Assembly: GCA_023229765.1 (NCBI GenBank) | Contig: JALNYO010000022.1 | Coordinates: 1-53,618 of the forward strand | Origin: Syntrophales bacterium | GTDB lineage: Bacteria; Desulfobacterota; Syntrophia; Syntrophales; UBA5619 | Direction of reading: 5' to 3' | Length of the DNA stretch: 53,618 bases | Part shown: piece by piece, positions 25,902 through 32,855 of the stretch | Numbering within the stretch: position 1 is the stretch's first letter | How the letters are laid out: every line of letters begins with the position of its first letter | The notes under the pieces: model-generated | What the model saw: the letters and a program-made list of their open reading frames with translations, nothing else | Told to the model about the DNA's origin: nothing | Databases searched by the model: none | Position numbers and translations under genes: made by a program

Positions 25902-26241
25902 CTGTTCTCGTTAGCAGCCGACTCTCAAGCTCAGCGTAAACATCCTTATATTTCAATTGTGAAATGCCCCTTTTGGCGATTACCACGATATCGTGCGCTG
26001 CCGGAAGTCTTTCTTTGTTCAGCCGGAAAAACTCCCGTAAAAGACGTTTGATTCGGTTTCTTTTAACGGAGTTTCCAACTTTCTTGCTTACCGTGGTTCC
26101 CAGTCTTCTTGTATTGGTCTGATTAGGGCAGGTGATGATGGTGAAGTTTCTGGTGTAAACCCTTTTACCCTGATCATAGATTCGCAGGTAGTCCTGCCTT
26201 TTTCTGATCCGCTCTTCTGGTTGAAACGATTGAGATTCCAT
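25894..26241 (-). CDS. rnpA: Ribonuclease P protein component
   Basis: A 115-residue basic protein carrying the RNR motif region (KKVGNSVKRNRIKRLLREFFR) and HDIVVIAKRG of RnpA. It binds the RNase P RNA for tRNA 5' maturation. It follows rpmH by 55 bases and overlaps yidD, the classic arrangement. Confidence 0.95.
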   Translation of the reverse strand: MESQSFQPEERIRKRQDYLRIYDQGKRVYTRNFTIITCPNQTNTRRLGTTVSKKVGNSVKRNRIKRLLREFFRLNKERLPAAHDIVVIAKRGISQLKYKDVYAELESRLLTRTDV

Positions 26242-26296
26242 TCAAGTTGCCCCCCGTGAAAGGGGCTGGTTATCCCCGCCTGAAACTGTAAATCCC

Positions 26297-26434
26297 TTAA
26301 ACCGTCAGCCGTTTGCGGCCCTTTGCCCGCCTTCGGCTGAGGACATTCCGACCGCCCTTGGTGGCCATGCGCACCAAGAACCCATGGGTGCGTTTTCTTT
26401 TGGTATTGCTGAATGTGGTCAATGTCTTCTTCAT
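26297..26434 (-). CDS. rpmH: Ribosomal protein bL34
   Basis: A 45-residue frame from the ATG at 26434 to the TAA at 26297. The body KRKRTHGFLVRMATKGGR and the C-terminus NVLSRRRAKGRKRLTV are diagnostic of bL34. The N-terminus MKKTLTTFSNT departs from the usual MKRTFQPS. GGAGAATATAAA before the start gives a good ribosome site. It heads the cluster with rnpA. Confidence 0.95.
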   Translation of the reverse strand: MKKTLTTFSNTKRKRTHGFLVRMATKGGRNVLSRRRAKGRKRLTV

Positions 26435-26470
26435 TTTATATTCTCCAAATCCGATGTTTATTAGTGAGGC

Positions 26471-26499
26471 TCTAAACCATAGTCACGATAATTTGTCAA
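26471..26499 (-). promoter_or_regulatory. Promoter of the rpmH operon
   Basis: On the minus strand TTGACA (26499-26494) is 17 bases from TTTAGA (26476-26471), preceded by an extended -10 TG (TGGTTTAGA). It lies about 40 bases upstream of rpmH. No DnaA boxes were seen nearby. Confidence 0.6.
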
Positions 26500-26583
26500 G
26501 CAATATGAAGGCCTGCAACAGTGAAGCATGGTAAACAAAATTCGCGTTTAAGCATCAATGATATAAAGGGCAAGGCGTCATAT

Positions 26584-27024
26584 TTACTTTTCAAGGATGT
26601 ACAGGAATTTTGATACGGTGAGGATTGATACATCGTATTGTTTCAGGAAAGACGAAACTTCTCTGTCATGTTTAAGATCATCATCACGGGTGACGAGATA
26701 TTCAACATGGCCTTTGATGGCTGTTTCGAGAACCATATCATCGTTTTTGTCCCGGCATAATTGCAGATCGCCGGAAATTTGAACAGATTCCGATCGTTCT
26801 TCAAGCAATATGAGTAGTTCTTCTATATCAGCAGCAGTGAGGCCATATTTATCCTTGATCCGGGGGCGGTTGAGCACTTCGGCCAGCTCCACGAACATCT
26901 GTTCGGAAATGACGGGTTGAAACAGACCTTCTGTAAAGGATTTGCGCAGTTTGGACGGGAACCCGAAGGGATTCAATATGGCGGAAACCCATATATTTGT
27001 ATCGATAACGGCTCTAACGGCCAT
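26584..27024 (-). CDS. PIN-domain toxin (VapC-like)
   Basis: A 146-residue PIN ribonuclease. Acidic residues fit the active site: D8 in VIDTNIWVSAIL, an early Glu around 45 in ELAEVL, and the CRDKNDDMVLETA and TRDDDL motifs. Such proteins cleave RNA and are held inactive by a partner. The start overlaps the upstream DUF104-type antitoxin by 11 bases, which supports a toxin-antitoxin pair. The pair sits immediately upstream of rpmH, where dnaA is often found. Confidence 0.88.
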   Translation of the reverse strand: MAVRAVIDTNIWVSAILNPFGFPSKLRKSFTEGLFQPVISEQMFVELAEVLNRPRIKDKYGLTAADIEELLILLEERSESVQISGDLQLCRDKNDDMVLETAIKGHVEYLVTRDDDLKHDREVSSFLKQYDVSILTVSKFLYILEK

Positions 27025-27253
27025 TCTTTTCTTCCCGAACTTCGGCGATAGCTCTTACGATATCGGATTCTATCACCGCGGAGCCTTGCAGGGTGGATTT
27101 CTGGTGAATTTTTTTGATGATTCGGTCAAACCGGCTTTGCCAGTCATCACGGGAGACAACTTTCATCGTCACCTCTTCGTGTTCCTTCATCTCTATGTGT
27201 TGTATGGGCTTGAAAACGCCGTTTTCAAAGACTGCCGTAAATACCTGTTGCAT
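27014..27253 (-). CDS. DUF104 (AF2212-like) antitoxin
   Basis: A 79-residue protein starting MQQVFTAVFENGVFKPIQ. The start is set by an ATGGAGGTAGAAAACTC ribosome site rather than the longer frame opening at 27292. The N-terminal VFENGVFKP with MKEHEEVTMKV matches the DUF104 antitoxin family. The remainder is helical and would bind the PIN toxin. Its stop overlaps the toxin start, as is usual for these pairs. A possible alternative is a regulator unrelated to toxin control. Confidence 0.8.
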   Translation of the reverse strand: MQQVFTAVFENGVFKPIQHIEMKEHEEVTMKVVSRDDWQSRFDRIIKKIHQKSTLQGSAVIESDIVRAIAEVREEKNGR

Positions 27254-27410
27254 GAGTTTTCTACCTCCATGATTATTTAAAATCTGATACATTATTTTCC
27301 CAGTAGTTATGTGAGACTTGCAACACCTCTATAATAGAAGGAATTGAACGTGCAGTCAAGAAATTTGGGAAGGCGCCATAAAGGGCTGTCGCCGGTTTGA
27401 TTTTTTTCTT

Positions 27411-27433
27411 GCTTTTGTAACGGGGGATATAAT
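27411..27433 (+). promoter_or_regulatory. Candidate promoter of the ABC importer operon
   Basis: A consensus -10 TATAAT lies at 27428-27433, about 129 bases upstream of the binding-protein start. No matching -35 hexamer is convincing; TTTCTT is the best at 17 bases. No further sites were seen in the 270-base gap. Confidence 0.35.
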
Positions 27434-27561
27434 AATCGACTTACTGGTTACGGTTGAAGTGTGAGGCAGGTTTACCGTATATTCAGCAGTGGCTGATAGA
27501 GCGGAAAAGAAGATTGAAAGCGCTTAAATAATTGATTAAATAACGGAAAGGAGAAAAAAAT

Positions 27562-28569
27562 ATGAAAAAGCTGGCATTGGGGATAATTCTATCCGTCATT
27601 ACGGCTGCGGGTGCGTTCGCGGCGGAGCCGGGGGCGGCGCTTGCAGAAAAGGCGAAGGCGGAGGGCAAGGTTGCCTTTTACGCGAACATGACCGCCATTG
27701 AGCCGATCATCGCGGATTTTGGGAAAAAATACGGCGTGAAGGCGGAGTACACGAGGCTTTCCACAACCAAGTTTGTGGCGACGATCATGACGGAGCACGC
27801 CGCCGGAAAGCTGACCGCCGATGTCCTGCAGGCGCCGGTTCCGGTGCTCGAATTCTTGAAGGAGAAGGGGGTTATTGCCTCCTACGTCTCGCCTGCCGCG
27901 GCCGGTTATCCGAAATGGGCGAACACCGACGGCAAAATTCAGCTCTTCGGGATTGAATACGCTGCCCTCATCTACAACAAGGAACTGGTAAAACCGGCTG
28001 ATGTTCCTAAAACATATCAGGATTTGACCGATCCCAAATGGAAGGGGAAGATCGTCATGGCCGATCCCGCCACCCATCCGACGACCATTTCCTGGCTGGT
28101 TGGTCTGAAGGAAAATGTTATCAAGTCCGATGCCGAGTGGATGAAATTTCTCAAGGGGCTGGCTGCGAACGACCCCATGTTCGTCGCATCGTTCGGTCCG
28201 ACCCCCGCCCCGATTGAAAGCGGCGAGAAGCTGATCGGCATCTCGATGCCAAAATATATTGTTACCAAGGCCCCGGCGCCGCTCGATTGGGCGCATGTTT
28301 CGCAGCCGATGATGGGAACGCCGCGCGGGATTGCGATTGCCGCCAAGGCGCCCCACCCGAATGCGGCCCGTCTGTTTATGGACTACTGGCTCTCCAAGGA
28401 AGCGATGACCATCATGGCCGCCAAGGTCGGCGAATATGTTCTTACCCCGGGCGTTTACCCGCCGATCGCCGGGATCGACAAGGCGAAGGTCATCCCGATC
28501 CGGGAGCTTTCCGATGAGGAGATCAAGAGCTGGGGCAAGGAATTCAAAAAGATTTTCGCGAGACCGTAA
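27562..28569 (+). CDS. ABC transporter periplasmic substrate-binding protein (Fe3+/family 1 type)
   Basis: A 335-residue protein with a signal peptide (residues 1-20, MKKLALGIILSVITAAGAF). The mature part resembles the family 1 iron or organic anion binders such as FbpA: VAFYANMTAIEPIIADFGKKYG, then LIYNKELVKPADVPKTYQDL. It would deliver a substrate to the permease at 29777. Ligand identity is uncertain: ferric iron is the commonest guess, but thiamine or phosphonate binders have the same fold. A GGAAAGGAG ribosome site lies before the start. Confidence 0.88.
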   Translation: MKKLALGIILSVITAAGAFAAEPGAALAEKAKAEGKVAFYANMTAIEPIIADFGKKYGVKAEYTRLSTTKFVATIMTEHAAGKLTADVLQAPVPVLEFLKEKGVIASYVSPAAAGYPKWANTDGKIQLFGIEYAALIYNKELVKPADVPKTYQDLTDPKWKGKIVMADPATHPTTISWLVGLKENVIKSDAEWMKFLKGLAANDPMFVASFGPTPAPIESGEKLIGISMPKYIVTKAPAPLDWAHVSQPMMGTPRGIAIAAKAPHPNAARLFMDYWLSKEAMTIMAAKVGEYVLTPGVYPPIAGIDKAKVIPIRELSDEEIKSWGKEFKKIFARP

Positions 28570-28599
28570 TCTTTTGTCTCCGCCTGTTTTTATCTCTCA

Positions 28600-28634
28600 A
28601 TGTTCCGGGAGTTTGTGCAACGCTTCCGGAACAT
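28600..28634 (+). promoter_or_regulatory. Intercistronic stem-loop between binding protein and ATPase
   Basis: ATGTTCCGGGAG (28600-28611) pairs with CTTCCGGAACAT (28623-28634) over an 11-base loop, with one G-U. It has no T-run. Such stems often protect the upstream binding-protein mRNA and give it higher expression than the ATPase and permease genes. Confidence 0.5.
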
Positions 28635-28650
28635 TTCAGGAAATGCAATT

Positions 28651-29739
28651 ATGGAAATAACGATCAGAAATCTCTGTAAAAACTACATCGTGGAGAAAAA
28701 GAGTTTTGCGGCGCTCGATCATATTGATCTGACCATCCCCGCCAACAGGATTTTTACGCTTTTGGGCCCCAGCGGCTGCGGCAAGACCACGCTTTTGCGG
28801 TGTATCGTGGGTTTGGAGATGCCCGACGCAGGGGAGATTGTCATCGGCGACGAGGTGGTTTTTTCATCGCAGAAAGGTATTTCGCTGGCGCCGGAGAAGC
28901 GGGGCTTGGGGATGGTCTTTCAAAGCTACGCCATCTGGCCGCACATGAATGTATTCGATAACGTCGCCTATCCGTTGCAGACGCAGAAAATCCCCAAAGA
29001 GGAAATCGCCGAACGGGTGGAAAAGACGCTCCATTTTGTCCAGTTAGACGGATTCGGGAATCGTCCGGCGACGAAGCTCAGCGGTGGGCAGCAGCAGCGG
29101 GTCGCCCTCGCGCGGGCTCTGGCAGCGGAGCCCAAGGTGATTCTTTTCGATGAGCCGCTCAGCAACCTGGATGCAAAATTGCGGGAGGAAACGCGCAAGG
29201 AGTTGCGGAGGTTTCTGACGGAGCTTGCGATTACCGCTGTTTACGTTACCCACGATCGGCTGGAGGCCCTTTCACTGTCCGACAATGTCGCGGTTATGAA
29301 AAGTGGGCAAATTGTTGAGATCGGCACCCCCTGGGAGATCTATTTTGATTCCGATCGCCGTTTTGTCGCCGATTTCATCGGGCGCGTCAATTTCATCGAA
29401 GGCAGCATCGCGGAGGCCGGCCTCGATTTCACAGTTGTAAATTCGTCAATCGGCCCGATCGTCTGCGAAAAGAAGAAGGATTACCCTGTGGGCGGAAAAG
29501 TGACGGTCGGCATTCGTCCTGAGTTCATTACAACCTGCCGCGATAACCCCGGAAACGGTGAAAATATTTTCCGGGGGAAAATTGAATCCCTTGTTTTTGT
29601 CGGGGATGTCTGGGAGGCGGAGGTGCGGATCGAAGATACGCTGCTTGTGCTGCGCATCGATCCGACTCTGCCCATCGCCATGGGCGACGATATTTTTCTT
29701 CATCTGAATCGGCGTTACTGCTCGCTGTTGTTCAACTGA
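28651..29739 (+). CDS. ABC transporter ATP-binding protein (FbpC-like)
   Basis: A 362-residue ATPase with Walker A GPSGCGKTT, the Q-loop VFQSYAIWPHM, signature LSGGQQQR, Walker B VILFDEPLSNLDA and the H-loop VTHDRLEA, followed by a C-terminal TOBE-type domain. It powers the importer. The ATG at 28651 (MEITIRN) has a CAGGAAATGC ribosome site and fits the family; the in-frame ATG at 28600 lies on the hairpin and is unlikely. Confidence 0.92.
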   Translation: MEITIRNLCKNYIVEKKSFAALDHIDLTIPANRIFTLLGPSGCGKTTLLRCIVGLEMPDAGEIVIGDEVVFSSQKGISLAPEKRGLGMVFQSYAIWPHMNVFDNVAYPLQTQKIPKEEIAERVEKTLHFVQLDGFGNRPATKLSGGQQQRVALARALAAEPKVILFDEPLSNLDAKLREETRKELRRFLTELAITAVYVTHDRLEALSLSDNVAVMKSGQIVEIGTPWEIYFDSDRRFVADFIGRVNFIEGSIAEAGLDFTVVNSSIGPIVCEKKKDYPVGGKVTVGIRPEFITTCRDNPGNGENIFRGKIESLVFVGDVWEAEVRIEDTLLVLRIDPTLPIAMGDDIFLHLNRRYCSLLFN

Positions 29740-29776
29740 CCGCTCAATACTATAACAGGCAATAAGGCATATCCTT

Positions 29777-31456
29777 ATGAAAAAACAAGGTGCGATTCTC
29801 TCGCCGACGCTGATTGCAATAGTCGGCTTCCTGACGGTCTGTCCGGTTGTAATGCTTGCCCTCGGGAGCTTTAGCGAGGGGCTCGGCGCGTTCGGAACCT
29901 TTACGACGGCGAAGTATGTAAGCGCCTACACTGACCCTGAATTTGCAAAAATAATCATCAATACGGTCATCTTTACCGTTGGTTCGGCCATTGTCGCAAC
30001 GGTGCTGGCGCTCTTTCTGGCCTATCTGAACACCAGGACGAATATCCCGTTCAAGTTTCTTTTCCAGATCATCTCGCTCGTGCCGATGATGGTTCCCCAT
30101 ATCCTGTTTGCCGTGAGCTGGGTACTGCTGCTTAACCCGACCAACGGGATGCTCAATCTCTTTCTCCGCCAGATATTGGGGTTTGAGGCGATATCGTTGA
30201 ACATTTACACCTTGAAGGGAATGATTCTTGTGGAGGGACTCCTCGATCTGCCGATTGCCTATCTGGTCATCGCCCCGGCGATGTCGTCTTTTGACGTCTC
30301 GCTGGAGGAATCGTCCCGGGTCTGCGGGGCTTCGAATTGGCGCACCCTTTTTCGGATTACGCTCCCGGTGCTGCGCCCGGCGATCCTGGCTGCCGCGACG
30401 CTCGTTATCGTCCGCAGCATGGCCTCGTTTGCCGTTCCCTCCGTAATCGGCATGCCAGGAAGAATATATGTGCTGGCTACTCACATTTATCGCGTAGTGG
30501 CAACAGGTTACGCCACTGATTACGGTCTGGCGGCGGCAGTCGGGATGAGCGCGCTGGTCGCGTCGATTACGCTGATTTTCGTATATCGGCGTCTCACGAA
30601 AGAGGGGGAAAAGTACGTGACGGTCACCAGCCGCGGCTACCGTCCGAGTACGATTGACCTGAAAGGGGCGCGCTATCCGCTCTTCGGGATTGTTGGCGTT
30701 CTTTCCTTCATTCTGATAGTTTTGCCCGTCGCGGTGCTTTTCTACACGTCTTTAATCCCCTATTCCATGGCGCCGAGCGCGAAGGCGTTTGCCAGCATGA
30801 GCTGGCGGCACTACTTGGCGGTGCTGAACGATCCGGTTTCGCTTCTTTCCCTGAAAAACAGCCTGCTGCTCGGGGTCGGAGGCGCGACCCTCGGAATAGT
30901 CCTTTCGTTTTTTGTCGCCTATACAATCGTTAAAATAAGGTCAAAAGCCTCAGGATTTCTTGAATCTTTGAGCTTTTTTTCCTTTTCGTTCCCCGGCATT
31001 GTCGTCGGGATCGGCTTCATGTGGTTTTTTGTGCAGACGCCCCTCTATTCGACGATCTGGGCGCTCTTGATTGGTTACATCGCGACGTATCTTCCCTACG
31101 GGATCAGGCCGCTTACCAGCGCCTTTGTCCAGATCCACGGAAACCTTGAGGAATCATCCCGCGTTTGCGGCGGCGGCCCGCTCTACACGATGCGACGGAT
31201 CGTCCTGCCGCTCCTGGTTCCGGGAATCGTTTCGGGATGGATTTTGATGGCGACGATGTTTGTCCGGGAACTGAGCCTGTCCGTTGTCCTGTCCCGCCCA
31301 GGCACGGAGGTGCTTGCCGTGCAGATCTTGAGGTTTGCCGAAGATGGGCTCTGGGGAAGATTGTCAGCCCTGGGAATACTGATGATTTTCATTTCCACGA
31401 CGCTGGTGCTCGTCGCTTCGCTGCTTGGCAAGAGGCTGACAGCGGTAAAATCTTAG
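29777..31456 (+). CDS. ABC transporter permease, two-domain (FbpB-like)
   Basis: A 559-residue protein with about 12 membrane helices in two MetI-like halves. Each half has an EAA loop: EESSRVCGASNWRTLFRITLP in the first and EESSRVCGGGPLYTMRRIVLP in the second. Fused permeases are usual for the FbpB/ThiP group. It closes the FbpABC-like operon. A small gap separates it from the ATPase gene. Confidence 0.92.
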   Translation: MKKQGAILSPTLIAIVGFLTVCPVVMLALGSFSEGLGAFGTFTTAKYVSAYTDPEFAKIIINTVIFTVGSAIVATVLALFLAYLNTRTNIPFKFLFQIISLVPMMVPHILFAVSWVLLLNPTNGMLNLFLRQILGFEAISLNIYTLKGMILVEGLLDLPIAYLVIAPAMSSFDVSLEESSRVCGASNWRTLFRITLPVLRPAILAAATLVIVRSMASFAVPSVIGMPGRIYVLATHIYRVVATGYATDYGLAAAVGMSALVASITLIFVYRRLTKEGEKYVTVTSRGYRPSTIDLKGARYPLFGIVGVLSFILIVLPVAVLFYTSLIPYSMAPSAKAFASMSWRHYLAVLNDPVSLLSLKNSLLLGVGGATLGIVLSFFVAYTIVKIRSKASGFLESLSFFSFSFPGIVVGIGFMWFFVQTPLYSTIWALLIGYIATYLPYGIRPLTSAFVQIHGNLEESSRVCGGGPLYTMRRIVLPLLVPGIVSGWILMATMFVRELSLSVVLSRPGTEVLAVQILRFAEDGLWGRLSALGILMIFISTTLVLVASLLGKRLTAVKS

Positions 31457-31458
31457 GT

Positions 31459-31551
31459 CGTCTCCCCTATCCCTGCCGCTTCCTCGAACACGGCCTTGCC
31501 TTCACATACCCGACGATGGAGGCAGTCCTGAACGACCTGATAAATGCTTAA
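31459..31551 (+). pseudogene. Remnant of a TIGR01777 (YfcH-like) epimerase C-terminus
   Basis: A 30-codon open frame, without its own start, encodes a tail ending GLAFTYPTMEAVLNDLINA. This matches the DUF1731 C-terminal pattern of TIGR01777 epimerases (RxLExGFxFxYPxxExALxDLL). No N-terminal domain precedes it: the permease stop is three bases upstream. It looks like the leftover of a gene deleted by rearrangement. Confidence 0.45.
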
Positions 31552-31606
31552 TTTAATTTTCATGGTAAAATGGGGATATGCAATTACGATGTTTTCCCTA
31601 AAAAAC

Positions 31607-31635
31607 TTGACACCCCGGTTATGTGCGTATATCCT
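31607..31635 (+). promoter_or_regulatory. Promoter of dprA
   Basis: TTGACA (31607-31612) is 17 bases from TATCCT (31630-31635). The predicted transcript would have about 27 bases before the dprA ATG, which follows a GGCGGGG ribosome site. Confidence 0.6.
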
Positions 31636-31668
31636 CCCGCAAATTTTACTTTTGGATAATAGGCGGGG

Positions 31669-32853
31669 ATGGATAGGGAGACACTAAAATACTGGCTCGC
31701 GCTCAGGGCTGTTGAGGATGTCGGCTGCGTGGGTTTTCGCACGCTGCTTAAGGCCTTTGGGTCGCCCCGGGAGGTGTTTTCGGCCTCCGGGCAGACGCTG
31801 CGGGTAATTCCCGGCATCGGCCCGAAAACTGCCGATAACATCCGTTCGTTTTCGTCTTGGGGGGAAATTGAACAGGAGCTGGCCAACGCCGAAAAGATGG
31901 GCGTCGAGATAGTTGTCTGCACGGACCCCCGCTATCCCAATAACCTCTTAAATATATATGATTATCCGCCTTTTCTCTACGTGAAGGGCACGCTTCTGCC
32001 GGATGAGGTCTGCGTGGCGATTGTCGGATCGCGGTTGGCTTCTGTTTATGGACGCTATACGACGGAGAAGCTGAGCCGCGAGCTGGCCCTGAAGGGAGTA
32101 ACGGTGGCAAGCGGTCTGGCGCGCGGTATAGATGCTGCCGCGCACCGGGGCGCCCTTGCCGGCAAGGGGCGGACAATTGCGGTTCTCGGCACGGGAATCG
32201 ACACGATATACCCGCCGGAAAACGCCAAGCTTGCCGAACAGATCAGCGAAAATGGGGCGCTTGTTACCGAATTTTCGCTGGGCACGCCGCCGAACGCCCC
32301 CAATTTTCCCTCCCGGAACCGGATCATCAGCGGCATTTCGTTCGGGGTTGTCGTTGTAGAGGCCGGGGAGAAAAGCGGCTCGCTGATCACGGCCAGAATC
32401 GCCTCCGAGCAGGGACGCTCTGTTTTTGCCGTTCCGGGGGAATTCGGGGCGTCGGGCTCGCGGGGAACGAATCATCTGATCAAGCAGGGGGCGACGCTGC
32501 TCGAGGGCATTGATGACATTCTTGAGGAAATCATGCCCCAGGCCGGTTTTTTCCGGCCGGATACGGGTGAATTGCCTCTCTCGCTGCCGGCGCAACAACC
32601 GCTCGCCGGGTCTGATAAAGCCATGAACCAGGGAGCGAAAGAAAGGCTCGCTTCGCCTGCGGAAAATCCGACCATCACCGATGGCGAAAGCCGGCTGCTA
32701 TCATTGCTGTCTTCAAGGCCGCTTGACATCAATACGCTTATTGAAAAATCCGGTCTGTCCGCCCGGGCCGTACAAAATTCACTACTTACTCTCGAGCTGT
32801 CCGGTTTGATCAAGCAGCTTCCCGGCAAGAATTATTCACTTAAGGAGTCATAA
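31669..32853 (+). CDS. dprA: DNA processing protein DprA
   Basis: A 394-residue DprA/Smf protein. The N-terminal helix-hairpin-helix-type region (VEDVGCVGFRTLLKAFG) leads to the Rossmann core with VGSRLASVYGRYTTEKLSREL, SGLARGIDAAAHRGAL and the GSLITARIASEQGR segment. A winged helix closes the protein. It loads RecA on incoming single-stranded DNA during natural transformation. It is followed directly by topA, a common pairing. Confidence 0.94.
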   Translation: MDRETLKYWLALRAVEDVGCVGFRTLLKAFGSPREVFSASGQTLRVIPGIGPKTADNIRSFSSWGEIEQELANAEKMGVEIVVCTDPRYPNNLLNIYDYPPFLYVKGTLLPDEVCVAIVGSRLASVYGRYTTEKLSRELALKGVTVASGLARGIDAAAHRGALAGKGRTIAVLGTGIDTIYPPENAKLAEQISENGALVTEFSLGTPPNAPNFPSRNRIISGISFGVVVVEAGEKSGSLITARIASEQGRSVFAVPGEFGASGSRGTNHLIKQGATLLEGIDDILEEIMPQAGFFRPDTGELPLSLPAQQPLAGSDKAMNQGAKERLASPAENPTITDGESRLLSLLSSRPLDINTLIEKSGLSARAVQNSLLTLELSGLIKQLPGKNYSLKES

Positions 32854-32855
32854 AT

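Noticed and set aside
26435..27561. Replication origin beside rpmH
   Set aside because: No TTATCCACA-type DnaA boxes and no dnaA gene were seen in this stretch.
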